Assembly: GCF_002959755.1 (NCBI RefSeq)
Contig: NZ_PPCW01000004.1
Coordinates: 496,001-560,000 of the forward strand
Reading direction: 5' to 3'
Source of the DNA: Veillonella sp. T11011-6
GTDB taxonomy: Bacteria > Bacillota > Negativicutes > Veillonellales > Veillonellaceae
DNA: 64,000 nt
Within the stretch, counting starts at the first letter, position 1; every line of letters starts with the position of its first letter. The position numbers and the translations under genes are program-made. Under the pieces are notes generated by a model that did no database searches, was not told the origin of the DNA, and saw only the letters and a program-made list of their open reading frames with translations. Below, one piece after another: positions 26,443-34,968 of the stretch.

Positions 26443-26460
26443 TGAAAAGGAGGCGTTTCC

Positions 26461-27228
26461 ATGCCCATTTATAACGGAATGCTTCCTGCCATCGATAAAG
26501 CAGAAGTAAAACGATACGCAGGACTTCGTCATGCAGAGGATTTTCCTCAAAATTATGTAGACGAAGCATGTAAAGAAATCCAGTTATTAGCTACACCTAA
26601 AGGTGTATATCAAGAATATGATTATGATGCTGAAACAAAGACAATTTTGAGCAATCCACCGCTTAAAATCGAAGGTTCCATCATTGAAAAACATCTAGAA
26701 AAGTCTACAAAGGTCTATGTATTAGGCGTAACAGTAGGTGAAGATGTAGAAATTCGCAGTGAACAGTTATTTAAACAAGGTAATTACACTGTAGGTTTGT
26801 TACTTGATGCAGCGGCTACAACAGCAGTAGAACAAGTAGCAGATCAAGTAAACGAAGTTATCAATACAATTGCTAAAAAGCAAGGCTATAAACCAACATG
26901 GCGCTTTAGCCCTGGCTATGGTAACTGGCCATTAGAAATTCAACCACAACTAGCTAAAATCATCAAAACAGAGATGATTGGCTTACAAGTAACAGAGAAT
27001 TATTTATTGTTCCCACGTAAGTCTGTAACAGCTATCATTGGTTTGATGCCAGCTAACGAAGACATCAAAACAAAACGTGGTTGCACATCTTGTTCTCAAA
27101 AGGATTGTGCATCTCGTAAACTACCAGAAAAGGCGACTGTAACGTCTAATAACGAAGGCGAAGAGGGCTGTAACAAAACAACAGCCGAAGCCTCTGGTAT
27201 CGCTATGAAAGGCCAACCAACAGAATAA
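26461..27228 (+). CDS. Methionine synthase reactivation-domain protein (stand-alone)
   Basis: 255 residues related to the C-terminal AdoMet-binding activation domain of cobalamin-dependent methionine synthase: SPGYGNWPLEIQPQLAKII is the characteristic Arg/Ser-Pro-Gly-Tyr motif that binds S-adenosylmethionine, followed by ENYLLFPRKSVTAIIGL. A Cys-rich tail (GCTSCSQKDCASRK) comes after it. The MetH encoded 49 bases downstream lacks this domain, so the two proteins together make up the enzyme: this one would reductively re-methylate cob(II)alamin when MetH is oxidised. AAAAGGAGG precedes the ATG. It is the first gene of the operon. Confidence 0.88.
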   Translation: MPIYNGMLPAIDKAEVKRYAGLRHAEDFPQNYVDEACKEIQLLATPKGVYQEYDYDAETKTILSNPPLKIEGSIIEKHLEKSTKVYVLGVTVGEDVEIRSEQLFKQGNYTVGLLLDAAATTAVEQVADQVNEVINTIAKKQGYKPTWRFSPGYGNWPLEIQPQLAKIIKTEMIGLQVTENYLLFPRKSVTAIIGLMPANEDIKTKRGCTSCSQKDCASRKLPEKATVTSNNEGEEGCNKTTAEASGIAMKGQPTE

Positions 27229-27244
27229 TGTTTCACGTGAAACA
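27229..27244. promoter_or_regulatory. parS site between the first and second genes of the metH operon
   Basis: TGTTTCACGTGAAACA begins at the base after the stop codon of the reactivation gene, within a 22-bp palindrome. It is the rightmost parS. Confidence 0.92.
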
Positions 27245-27277
27245 TTATAAAATTTAGGATGATAAAGGAAGATGTTT

Positions 27278-29713
27278 ATGTATATATTTGACGGTGCTAT
27301 GGGCACAATGCTTCAAGCTGCAGGCTTAGAAGAGGGCTATTGTCCAGAATTATTTAACGTAGAAAAACCAGAAGTAGTAAAGAATATTCACGCTCAATAC
27401 TTACAACACGGCAGTGATGTTATCACAACAAATACATTCGGTGCTTGTGGTCTTAAATTAGAAGATTACGACTTACAAGATCGTGTAAGAGAAATTAATA
27501 TTGCCGCTGTAAAGGTAGCAAAAGATGCTATTGCAGAGTTTAAACCATCTGCACGTGTAGCCGGTTCTATGGGTCCTACGGGTCGTTTCTTACAACCATT
27601 GGGCAACATGAGCTTTGACTCTATTTATGACACATACCGCGAACAAGCTGAAGCATTGATCGAAGGTGGCGTAGATTTCATCATCATTGAAACTATCATC
27701 GACGTACAAGAAATGCGCGCCGCTTTATTAGCATCTCTTGATGCTCGTGAAGCAGCAGGAAAGACAAAAGAAGATGTACAAATCATCTGTCAATTTTCTT
27801 TCAGTGAAGACGGTCGTACTATTACAGGTACACCACCAGCAGTTGCAACTACTATCGTAGAGGCTATGGGTGCTGATATTATTGGTATTAACTGTTCCCT
27901 TGGACCTGAACAAATCACACCTCTTATTGAGGAAATTGCAAGCGTAACAAACTTGCCAATTATCTGCCAACCAAATGCAGGCATGCCTCAATTAATCAAT
28001 AAACAAACTGTATTCCCACTTACAGCAGAAGAAATGGGTCCATTGATGCTTCCAATCGTAGATGCAGGTGCAAGCTATGTAGGCGGCTGCTGTGGTACAA
28101 CACCAGCTCATATTCAAGCAATTTCTGACGCTGTAAAAGCACATACACCTAAGGAACGTGCTCACGTAGAACCTAAAACAATCATTACTAGCCGTACTAA
28201 ATTGTTAGAATTAGGTCACAATACAAAACCTCTTATCATTGGTGAACGTATCAATCCTACAGGCCGTAAAGTTCTTGCTCAAGAGTTACGCGATGGCTCT
28301 TTCATCCGCGTAAAACGAGACGCTTTGGACCAAGTAGAAGCGGGTGCAGACATCCTCGACGTAAACATGGGTGTAGCTGGTATGGACCAAACTCCATTGA
28401 TGGAACGTGCTATCTTCGAATTATCCATGCTCGTTGAAACTCCATTGTCTATCGACACATTGGACCCAGTAGCTATGGAAGTAGCTCTTAAAAACTACCC
28501 AGGCCGCGCTCTTATCAACTCCGTAAACGGGGAAGAGGAGTCCATCACTCACGTTATGCCATTGGCTAAACGTTATGGTGCAGCTTTACTTTGCTTGCCA
28601 ATCTGCAGTGGTGATTTACCTGAAAAAGCAGAGGACCGCGTTGCTTTAGCTGAAAGCATCGTAAATCGTGCTTATGGTTATGGTCTTCAACCACATGACT
28701 TATTACTTGACCCATTGGTATTAACACTTGCTAGCGGTGAAGATAGTGCACGCCAAACATTGCGTACATTACAGTTATACAAAGAGAAATTTGGCTTCCC
28801 AACAGTAATGGGCTTGTCTAACATCTCCTTCGGTATGCCACAACGTCCTTACTTGAATGGCCAATTCTTAACAATGGCTTTGGCATGTGGCTTAACAACA
28901 CCAATTATGAACCCATTAAACTATCCAGCTAAAAAAGCGTTCGTATCTAGTACAACATTATTAGGCTGGGACCCAGGTTCTGCAGAATTCATTAAAGAAT
29001 ACGGCTATGAAGACGAAACAAGTGCTCCTGGTAACGCTGCTCCAAAAGGTCCTGAAAAGAAATCCTTCGACAGCAACGATCCATTAGCAAATATCCGTGC
29101 TTGCGTAGAACAAGGCGAAAAAGAAGCCATTGTTGATCTTGTGAAAAAAGCGTTAGCTGATGGCATGGACCCATTAGATATTACGAAAAAAGGCTTATCT
29201 GAAGCGATGAACGTAGTAGGGGATAAGTTCGGTTCTGGTAAATTATTCTTACCACAAGTAATGCTCGCTGCTGAAACAATGCAAGCTGCTTTCAACACTA
29301 TTAAAGAAATCATTCCTGCTAGTGAAAGCTTAGATAAAGGTACAGTCGTTGTTGCTACTGTTAAAGGCGATATCCACGATTTAGGTAAAAACATCGTAGC
29401 AGCCTTGCTTGAAAACAATGGTTACAAAATCGTCGACCTCGGCAAGGACGTTGACCCAGAAGTTATCGTTCAAGCGATTAAAGACAATAAGGCGGCTCTC
29501 GTTGGTATTTGTTCCTTGATGACTACAACAATGCCTCAAATCGACAATACTATCGCTGCTATCCGCGCTGCAGGCCTTAACACTAAGGTCATGGTTGGTG
29601 GTGCCGTAGTATCTCAAGACTACGCAGACCAAGCGGGCGCAGATATCTATGCTAAAGATGGTATCGCTGCCGTTAACCACGCAAATGATTATTTTGAAAC
29701 ATTAGAAAAATAA
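27278..29713 (+). CDS. metH: Cobalamin-dependent methionine synthase without activation domain
   Basis: 811 residues. It moves a methyl group from methyltetrahydrofolate through cobalamin to homocysteine. Order of domains: homocysteine-binding Zn barrel (1 to about 290; Cys ligands in GINCSLGP and GGCCGTTPAH), pterin-binding barrel (about 310-560; GERINPTGRKVL, DVNMG), helical cap and Rossmann cobalamin domain (about 600-810) with the cobalt-ligating D-x-H-x-x-G in KGDIHDLGKN. The activation domain is supplied by the preceding gene. AAGGA lies 8 bases before ATG 27278, so the ATG at 27272 is less likely. metF follows, supplying the methyl donor. Confidence 0.95.
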   Translation: MYIFDGAMGTMLQAAGLEEGYCPELFNVEKPEVVKNIHAQYLQHGSDVITTNTFGACGLKLEDYDLQDRVREINIAAVKVAKDAIAEFKPSARVAGSMGPTGRFLQPLGNMSFDSIYDTYREQAEALIEGGVDFIIIETIIDVQEMRAALLASLDAREAAGKTKEDVQIICQFSFSEDGRTITGTPPAVATTIVEAMGADIIGINCSLGPEQITPLIEEIASVTNLPIICQPNAGMPQLINKQTVFPLTAEEMGPLMLPIVDAGASYVGGCCGTTPAHIQAISDAVKAHTPKERAHVEPKTIITSRTKLLELGHNTKPLIIGERINPTGRKVLAQELRDGSFIRVKRDALDQVEAGADILDVNMGVAGMDQTPLMERAIFELSMLVETPLSIDTLDPVAMEVALKNYPGRALINSVNGEEESITHVMPLAKRYGAALLCLPICSGDLPEKAEDRVALAESIVNRAYGYGLQPHDLLLDPLVLTLASGEDSARQTLRTLQLYKEKFGFPTVMGLSNISFGMPQRPYLNGQFLTMALACGLTTPIMNPLNYPAKKAFVSSTTLLGWDPGSAEFIKEYGYEDETSAPGNAAPKGPEKKSFDSNDPLANIRACVEQGEKEAIVDLVKKALADGMDPLDITKKGLSEAMNVVGDKFGSGKLFLPQVMLAAETMQAAFNTIKEIIPASESLDKGTVVVATVKGDIHDLGKNIVAALLENNGYKIVDLGKDVDPEVIVQAIKDNKAALVGICSLMTTTMPQIDNTIAAIRAAGLNTKVMVGGAVVSQDYADQAGADIYAKDGIAAVNHANDYFETLEK

Positions 29714-29740
29714 TTTCTAATTAACATGACACAAAACAAG

Positions 29741-29813
29741 GTGAAAGCTCATCTTAAAAACTTATTTTGATGGTGAAAACCACTTAAAAGATTAAACCAG
29801 ATAAGCTTTCACC
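29741..29813. repeat. Inverted pair of GTGAAAG words after metH
   Basis: GGTGAAAGCT at 29740 and AGCTTTCACC ending at 29813 bracket 53 bases between metH and metF. They could form the base of a hairpin. Confidence 0.6.
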
Positions 29814-29838
29814 ATATGTATAGATCAAGAGGTACATG

Positions 29839-30696
29839 ATGACATTAAGAGAGAAACATCAACAAGGGAAATTCACCATCACCGTTGAATTAGACCCACC
29901 AAAGAGTAGTTCTGCTCAAAAAGTATTTGACCAAGCAGCACGTTTAAAAGGTAAGGTAGATGCTATTAACATCGCTGACAGCCCTATGTCCAAAATGCGT
30001 ATGAGCCCAATTTCCTTGTCTTATTTGTTACAACACAATAAAGATATCGAAACTATCTTCCACCTTACATGCCGCGATCGTAATATCATCGGCTTACAAT
30101 CCGAATTACTTGGCGCTGCAGCACTTGGCGTAAATAATATCTTAACCCTTACTGGTGACAAACCAGATAATGGGGACCATCCATTTGCACAATCCGTATT
30201 TGAAGTAGACTGCATGGGCTTACTTAACATCGCTAAAACTTTGAATTCTGGCAAAGACTTGGCAGGTAATGACTTAGACGAGCCTACAAACTTCTACATC
30301 GGTGCTACTGGTAACCCTGGTGCGCCAGATTTAGAAATTGAACGTCAAAAATTGGCTGCTAAAATTAAAAATGGTGCGCATTTCGTACAAACACAACCAA
30401 TTTACGATTTAGAACAAGCAAAACGCTACATCGATAAAATGTCTGAGTTCGATGTGCCTATTATGCTCGGTTTAATTCCACTTAAAAGCTTCAAAATGGC
30501 CACATATCTACACGAAAAAGTGCCTGGGATCAACCTTACACAAGAAATCCTAGACCGCGTAGAAAAGGGCGGTAAAGAAGCGGGTACAGAAATCGCTATC
30601 GAAACATTGGAACAAATCAAAAAAATCGCTGCAGGCGTACATATTATGCCTTTAAACGATATCGATACAACATTACATATCATTGATCACGTATAA
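29839..30696 (+). CDS. metF: Methylenetetrahydrofolate reductase
   Basis: About 285 residues of the MTHFR FAD-barrel family. It reduces 5,10-methylene-THF to 5-methyl-THF, the substrate of MetH. Visible blocks are FTITVELDPPKSS (catalytic Glu region), AINIADSPMSKMRMSPI, HLTCRDRN, the LTGDKPDNGDH FAD segment, ATGNPGAPDLEIERQKLAAKIKNGAHFVQTQPIYD and GLIPLKS. The length is typical of bacterial MetF with no regulatory domain. AAGAGG suits ATG 29839 better than the immediately preceding ATG 29836. It is 125 bases from metH; the intervening inverted word pair may modulate readthrough. Confidence 0.93.
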   Translation: MTLREKHQQGKFTITVELDPPKSSSAQKVFDQAARLKGKVDAINIADSPMSKMRMSPISLSYLLQHNKDIETIFHLTCRDRNIIGLQSELLGAAALGVNNILTLTGDKPDNGDHPFAQSVFEVDCMGLLNIAKTLNSGKDLAGNDLDEPTNFYIGATGNPGAPDLEIERQKLAAKIKNGAHFVQTQPIYDLEQAKRYIDKMSEFDVPIMLGLIPLKSFKMATYLHEKVPGINLTQEILDRVEKGGKEAGTEIAIETLEQIKKIAAGVHIMPLNDIDTTLHIIDHV

Positions 30697-30717
30697 GTCA
30701 TTGTGAGATTATCATAG

Positions 30718-30773
30718 AACACCCTTCCCATGGACTCCATAGTAATCCTAAGTCGTCCTTAGGGAAAGGTGTT
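30718..30773. repeat. GACT/TGGA hairpin element D
   Basis: AACACCCTTCCC (30718-30729) pairs with GGGAAAGGTGTT (30762-30773). On the minus strand the apex reads GGAC-GACT-TAG-GATTA-CTA-TGGA-GTCC, so the helix next to the internal loop is a perfect 4-bp GGAC/GTCC. It lies between the convergent metF and rsmG genes and may also act as the metF terminator. Confidence 0.75.
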
Positions 30774-30804
30774 TATTTTATTTAATAAGCCTAGAGAAAA
30801 AGAA

Positions 30805-30835
30805 AAAGGATGCAAATCATAGATTTGCATCCTTT
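30805..30835 (-). terminator. Terminator of rsmG
   Basis: AAAGGATGCAAAT pairs with ATTTGCATCCTTT; on the minus strand it is followed by a T-rich run. Immediately downstream of the rsmG stop. Confidence 0.85.
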
Positions 30836-30844
30836 ATTCATACA

Positions 30845-31597
30845 TTAGATTAATGGCTTATCTTTAATTTCTTTTGGTTTACGTGGGTATTGTTTAGGTG
30901 TTTTACCTGTTTTCTTAATGTACAAGATAGCTCGTTTATCATCCAAGGTTGGAAGTGTAACAGTGCGTACTTCTTCAATCTTAGCTTTTAGTGTGCTAAG
31001 GGCTTTATTAGATTCGCCCACTTCTTCTTCGTAGATGGCGCCTTTTAGAGCAATTACGTAGCCACCTTCTTTTACATATGGTACGGTCCATTCTAACAGA
31101 ATAGGTAATCTTGCTACCGCACGGCTCGTAGCGACATCGAAGCTTTCACGGTAATCTTGATGACTAAGATCCTCTGCACGGCCATGTAAAGTCGTACAGT
31201 TCGTCAATTGTAGCTCATCAATAACGGTTTCAAGAAAGGTAAGACGTTTTTTTAAAGAGTCAAACAGAGTAACCTTGAGGCTACGGTCGTAAATAGCCAA
31301 AGGAATACCTGGGAAACCAGCGCCAGTACCAACATCGATGATGGACATACCAGATTTGATGATATGTGGGTCATAGCAGGAGAGGGAATCGATCATATGT
31401 TTCACCACAACCTCTTTCATGTCTGTAATACCCGTGAGGTTCAGATATTTATTTGTTTCAATCATGCGCGCATAATACACGTAAAAGTCTTTTGCTTGAT
31501 CTTCCGTACAAGGCAAACCAAATTCGCTCATTTGCTCCATCATATATGAAACAAATTCAGACTCAGGCGCAATAGGCACATCGTATTTTTCTTTCAT
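30845..31597 (-). CDS. rsmG: 16S rRNA (guanine-527-N7) methyltransferase
   Basis: 250 residues of the RsmG/GidB family. It methylates G527 in the 530 loop of 16S rRNA; loss gives low-level streptomycin resistance. The SAM-binding motif reads IIDVGTGAGFPGIPLAI, followed by VTLFDSLKKRLTFLETVIDEL and VATSRAVARLPILLEWTVPYV, and the Lys-rich tail YPRKPKEIKDKP is typical. AGGAGCACTT lies before ATG 31597; the longer in-frame reading from 31621 begins ahead of the ribosome site. Here rsmG lies 1.4 kb from mnmG, with a small lipoprotein gene and a short ORF inserted into the usual mnmG-rsmG-parA order. Confidence 0.95.
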   Translation of the reverse strand: MKEKYDVPIAPESEFVSYMMEQMSEFGLPCTEDQAKDFYVYYARMIETNKYLNLTGITDMKEVVVKHMIDSLSCYDPHIIKSGMSIIDVGTGAGFPGIPLAIYDRSLKVTLFDSLKKRLTFLETVIDELQLTNCTTLHGRAEDLSHQDYRESFDVATSRAVARLPILLEWTVPYVKEGGYVIALKGAIYEEEVGESNKALSTLKAKIEEVRTVTLPTLDDKRAILYIKKTGKTPKQYPRKPKEIKDKPLI

Positions 31598-32285
31598 AAG
31601 TGCTCCTAATGAATTATCCAATATTTATATGATAGTGAAAGTAATCGACACATAGTTAGAAAATCTCATGTCATATGGTAGATCATATAAACAAATCCAG
31701 ATAATTAATAATATAATAAGTTATAAGAATAGTATTTCTTATTTCAAAGGCTATAAAACTCAAAAATTTGCGTTCTACGCCGTTTTTAATCTATTTTATA
31801 TAAGTTATATATGAAAACTAATAAAATGACCATACAAGCGAAATATTTAAGTCATTTTTCTTTATATTATAGCATATTCTCAATTAATTCTCATTTAAAT
31901 AGATATATTTTCTAAAAACACCATCTAAACATAGGATAGAAGAAGTATTAATCAATCATTATCATTTAAATAACAATATTGAGAAATCGGTCCATCTTTT
32001 TTCAATTTCATCATTCATCTTTTCAGCAACTACATTTCACTGTTTATTTCTAATTTATCACCATGAACTTTTCTTCACTTACAAAATATTTTGTCTATTC
32101 TGAATGTACACTCAATGTATTCTCCTGGTGTACATATTTTAATTATAGAATACTATATGTTTTATAAATATTCATATAAATATACAAATATTTACTTATA
32201 TAGAATTCTTTTACATCTATAAAAAATAAAACTTGCGAATAAACTTATTTATGGATACACTACCATTAATAGGGAGGTGGTACCC
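31598..32285. other. AT-rich intergenic region upstream of rsmG
   Basis: 688 bases with no open frame supported by a ribosome site. It would hold the rsmG promoter on the minus strand and, at 32233-32261, a possible plus-strand promoter (TTGCGA-N17-TACACT) for the short ORF at 32286. One GTGAAAG word is at 31635. No repeat or RNA is recognised. Confidence 0.45.
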
Positions 32286-32399
32286 ATGAAACAAAAATTT
32301 ATGTGGATATTATTTAAAATGGGCCTATCATTATTTACTCCAGACTATATGAGCAAAGGTCGCGAAATCGATGAGCATCAAGAAAGAGAAGTCTTATAA
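32286..32399 (+). CDS. Short protein of 37 residues
   Basis: An ATG preceded by the strong ribosome site AGGGAGGTGG opens a 37-codon frame. The N-terminal half is hydrophobic and basic (MKQKFMWILFKMGLSLF), and the C-terminal half is charged (SKGREIDEHQEREVL), as in small amphipathic membrane proteins. A perfect 15-bp terminator with a T run starts 5 bases after the stop, and a promoter-like sequence lies 25 bases before the ribosome site. This complete transcription unit argues for a real gene, although no family was recognised. It stands alone on the plus strand among minus-strand genes. Confidence 0.6.
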   Translation: MKQKFMWILFKMGLSLFTPDYMSKGREIDEHQEREVL

Positions 32400-32403
32400 C
32401 TAA

Positions 32404-32437
32404 AAAAGCTAGTTAATCACAAGATTAACTAGCTTTT
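32404..32437 (+). terminator. Terminator of the short ORF
   Basis: AAAAGCTAGTTAATC pairs with GATTAACTAGCTTTT around a 4-base loop; T5 ends the right arm. It could also serve the minus strand. Confidence 0.85.
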
Positions 32438-32487
32438 TGTATGTAATTAATAAAAAAGTAGATTTATTTTATTATACTTTTACCTTA

Positions 32488-32961
32488 TTAGTAATAGATT
32501 ACTTCTCTTGGAACGTCTAACTCTTTATAAATATCGTTATCTGTATAATTAGTATCATTTAAATTTACGTTATTATTAGATATTTTTTTATATTGTATAT
32601 CATCAATAACAATTGTTTTATCATCATTTAATGTAAATTGTCTAAATTGTCTATCGAACTCTTTTAATGTTTTAGCATCTACATAAAAGTCAGAGTTTGT
32701 ATAATAATATCTATCTAAATTTTTATTGTATCTTTGTTTAGTAAATCTAATTTCGATAGCAGGTTTATTTTCAAAGAATGTGTCTTTTTCTTTAATCATT
32801 AAATAATATTTCTTACCATCTTCTTTTGTCTCTTTACCGTGATCCACTAAAATATATTCACCAGTCAAATCTTCAGCAGTTATACTTCCACAACCAGCAA
32901 ATACTATAGCTGTAGCGATAAGTGACATTATAATAAATATTAATTTAGTTACTCTCTTCAT
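32488..32961 (-). CDS. Lipoprotein of unknown function
   Basis: 157 residues with a type II signal peptide (lipobox VFAGC). The mature part (ITAEDLTGEYILVDHGKETKEDGKKYYLMIKEKDTFF, EIRFTKQRYN, VDAKTLKEFDRQF, KTIVIDDIQYKKIS) has the strand-turn rhythm of small beta-barrel envelope lipoproteins, ending in an Asn/Asp-rich tail. It is unusually rich in Lys, Asn, Asp and Tyr, and the gene has lower GC than its neighbours mnmG and rsmG, which suggests a later insertion into the conserved cluster. No function can be assigned. GAGGAGAAAAATTTT precedes the ATG. Confidence 0.75.
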   Translation of the reverse strand: MKRVTKLIFIIMSLIATAIVFAGCGSITAEDLTGEYILVDHGKETKEDGKKYYLMIKEKDTFFENKPAIEIRFTKQRYNKNLDRYYYTNSDFYVDAKTLKEFDRQFRQFTLNDDKTIVIDDIQYKKISNNNVNLNDTNYTDNDIYKELDVPREVIYY

Positions 32962-33011
32962 AAAATTTTTCTCCTCTTCAAACTATATTTGTATTTTTAC
33001 ATTATTAAAAA

Positions 33012-34883
33012 TTATTTGCTTCGATTGTATTGTTCTAGTTGGATCAACAGCACAGATACGTCCGCAGGGGATACGCCAGAGATACGGCTTGCTTGGCCGA
33101 TGGAGTGAGGGCGGATTTTATTGAGCTTTTGTTGAGCTTCAAGAGAAATGCCCTTAATTTGTGTATAGTCCCATTCTTTTGGAAGAATTTTTTCTTCTAG
33201 TTTGCGAACCTTATCGACTTGGTCCATTTGCTTTTTAATATAACCTTCGTAAGTAATGGAGATATCAACAGCTTCTTCTACGTCAGGTGTATAGCGTTTT
33301 AAACCAAATGCATCGGCTACGATAGCATAGGAGAGTTCGTTACGTTTTACTAAATCGTAGGCATGAATACCTGTTCTAATAGGTGCTGTACCTAAACTTT
33401 CAAGCAAAGCTTGTGTTTCCTTGGATGGATTTACAGGTGTATTTCGCAACATATCCATCGCTTCTTCGATAGCAGCTTTCTTAGCTGTAAATTTAGCCCA
33501 ACGATCGTCTTTTACAAGACCGATAACACGACCTTTTTCAGTGAGACGCATATCTGCATTATCTTGGCGAAGTAATAGACGGTATTCGCTGCGGCTCGTC
33601 ATCATACGGTACGGTTCATTTGTACCTTTTGTTACGAGATCATCGATGAGAACACCAATGTATGCTTCGGAGCGAACAAGGATGAACGGTTCTTTACCTT
33701 CAAGCCACAATGCTGCATTAATACCAGCCATGAGACCTTGAGCAGCCGCTTCTTCATAGCCAGATGTACCATTCGCTTGACCAGCAGAATAGAGGCCTTC
33801 AATATGTTTTACTTGAAGAGCTGGTGTCAATTGTGTTGGGTTCAAGCAATCGTATTCAATAGCATATGCTGGACGCATGATTTCTACATTTTCTAAACCA
33901 GGAATAGTACGAAGAAACGCGTATTGTACGTCCATAGGAAGGGATGTACTCATACCTTGTACGTACATTTCATTTGTGCCTGTACCTTCTGGTTCTACGA
34001 ATAATTGATGGCGTTCTTTATCGGCAAAGCGCACTACTTTATCTTCGATAGAAGGGCAGTAACGAGGGCCTACACCTTCAATTTTACCGCTATACATTGG
34101 AGCACGGTGAATATTGCTTGTAATAATTTCATGCGTCTCTTTGTTAGTATAGGTCAACCAACATACGTCTTCGTTGCGGTTGATCCATTCATCCATGAAG
34201 GAGAAGGAGTGATGATGTGTATCACCTTCTTGAACCTCCATATTTTCAAGGTTAAGAGTACGTTTATCTACACGAGCTGGCGTACCAGTCTTAAAGCGCA
34301 TCAACTCAATGCCATTGTCGAGCAAGGATTGAGAAAAATGTTCCGCTACGCGTTGACCATTTGGGCCACCTACGTAGTCGATGTCGCCGATGAGGATTTT
34401 ACCCTTCAAATAGGTACCTGTACAAAGAACGACAGCTTTAGCACCATAGAATTCGCCAAGTTCTGTAACGATACCTGTTACCTTGCCGTCCTCAACCTTA
34501 AGCTCGGTCACCATGATTTGCTTAACATTGAGGTTTTCTGTATTTTCAATGGTTTGTTTCATCAAATGTTGGTATTTGATTTTATCGGATTGGCAGCGCA
34601 ATGAATGAACGGCAGGGCCTTTACCCATATTGAGCATACGCATTTGAATAGCCGTAGCATCTGCGTTGATACCCATTTGACCGCCTAAAGCGTCAAGCTC
34701 ATAAACAAGATGGCTTTTACCAGGACCACCAACGGCAGGGTTACATGGCATAAGCGCAATATTATCTAAACTGATGGTCGCCATCAACGTACGATGACCC
34801 ATGCGGGCAGCGGCGAGGGCCGCCTCACAACCAGCATGACCACCACCGATGACGATGACATCATAATTATCTACTGTGTACAT
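33012..34883 (-). CDS. mnmG: tRNA uridine-5-carboxymethylaminomethyl modification enzyme MnmG
   Basis: 623 residues, the usual length. With MnmE it installs the (carboxymethyl)aminomethyl group at wobble U34 of tRNAs, using FAD, NADH and methylene-THF. The FAD dinucleotide motif is near the N-terminus ([21 protein letters not shown]). The family blocks [39 protein letters not shown] and [21 protein letters not shown] are intact, as is the helical C-terminus that binds tRNA. It lies 85 bases downstream of mnmE, separated by a stretch with one GTGAAAG word and a dispersed 35-base repeat. Confidence 0.97.
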   Translation of the reverse strand: MYTVDNYDVIVIGGGHAGCEAALAAARMGHRTLMATISLDNIALMPCNPAVGGPGKSHLVYELDALGGQMGINADATAIQMRMLNMGKGPAVHSLRCQSDKIKYQHLMKQTIENTENLNVKQIMVTELKVEDGKVTGIVTELGEFYGAKAVVLCTGTYLKGKILIGDIDYVGGPNGQRVAEHFSQSLLDNGIELMRFKTGTPARVDKRTLNLENMEVQEGDTHHHSFSFMDEWINRNEDVCWLTYTNKETHEIITSNIHRAPMYSGKIEGVGPRYCPSIEDKVVRFADKERHQLFVEPEGTGTNEMYVQGMSTSLPMDVQYAFLRTIPGLENVEIMRPAYAIEYDCLNPTQLTPALQVKHIEGLYSAGQANGTSGYEEAAAQGLMAGINAALWLEGKEPFILVRSEAYIGVLIDDLVTKGTNEPYRMMTSRSEYRLLLRQDNADMRLTEKGRVIGLVKDDRWAKFTAKKAAIEEAMDMLRNTPVNPSKETQALLESLGTAPIRTGIHAYDLVKRNELSYAIVADAFGLKRYTPDVEEAVDISITYEGYIKKQMDQVDKVRKLEEKILPKEWDYTQIKGISLEAQQKLNKIRPHSIGQASRISGVSPADVSVLLIQLEQYNRSK

Positions 34884-34933
34884 ATCAATTGAATTCCTTA
34901 TATTTGTTACTTATCTTATTGTGAAAGTTTTCT

Positions 34934-34968
34934 CAGAGCACAGTTCCTCACTGTGACTTTTCTTTGGG
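34934..34968 (-). repeat. Dispersed 35-base repeat, copy 1
   Basis: On the minus strand this reads CCCAAAGAAAAGT followed by CACAGTGAGGAACTGTGCTCTG; a second copy with three or four changes is at 43731-43764. The centre forms the small hairpin ACAGT-gagga-ACTGT. It fills the gap between mnmE and mnmG. Confidence 0.65.

Larger units (their letters stand above)
25539..26460. other. AT-rich centromere-like region between parA and the metH operon
   Basis: 922 bases with no gene and very low GC. It contains three perfect parS sites, the tandem repeat at 26152-26183, and, at its right end, the promoter and leader of the metH operon. No coding frame has a ribosome site. Confidence 0.7.

Noticed and set aside
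34005-34604. A 199-codon plus-strand frame opposite mnmG
   Set aside because: Antisense shadow of a highly conserved gene; no ribosome site and no recognisable protein features.
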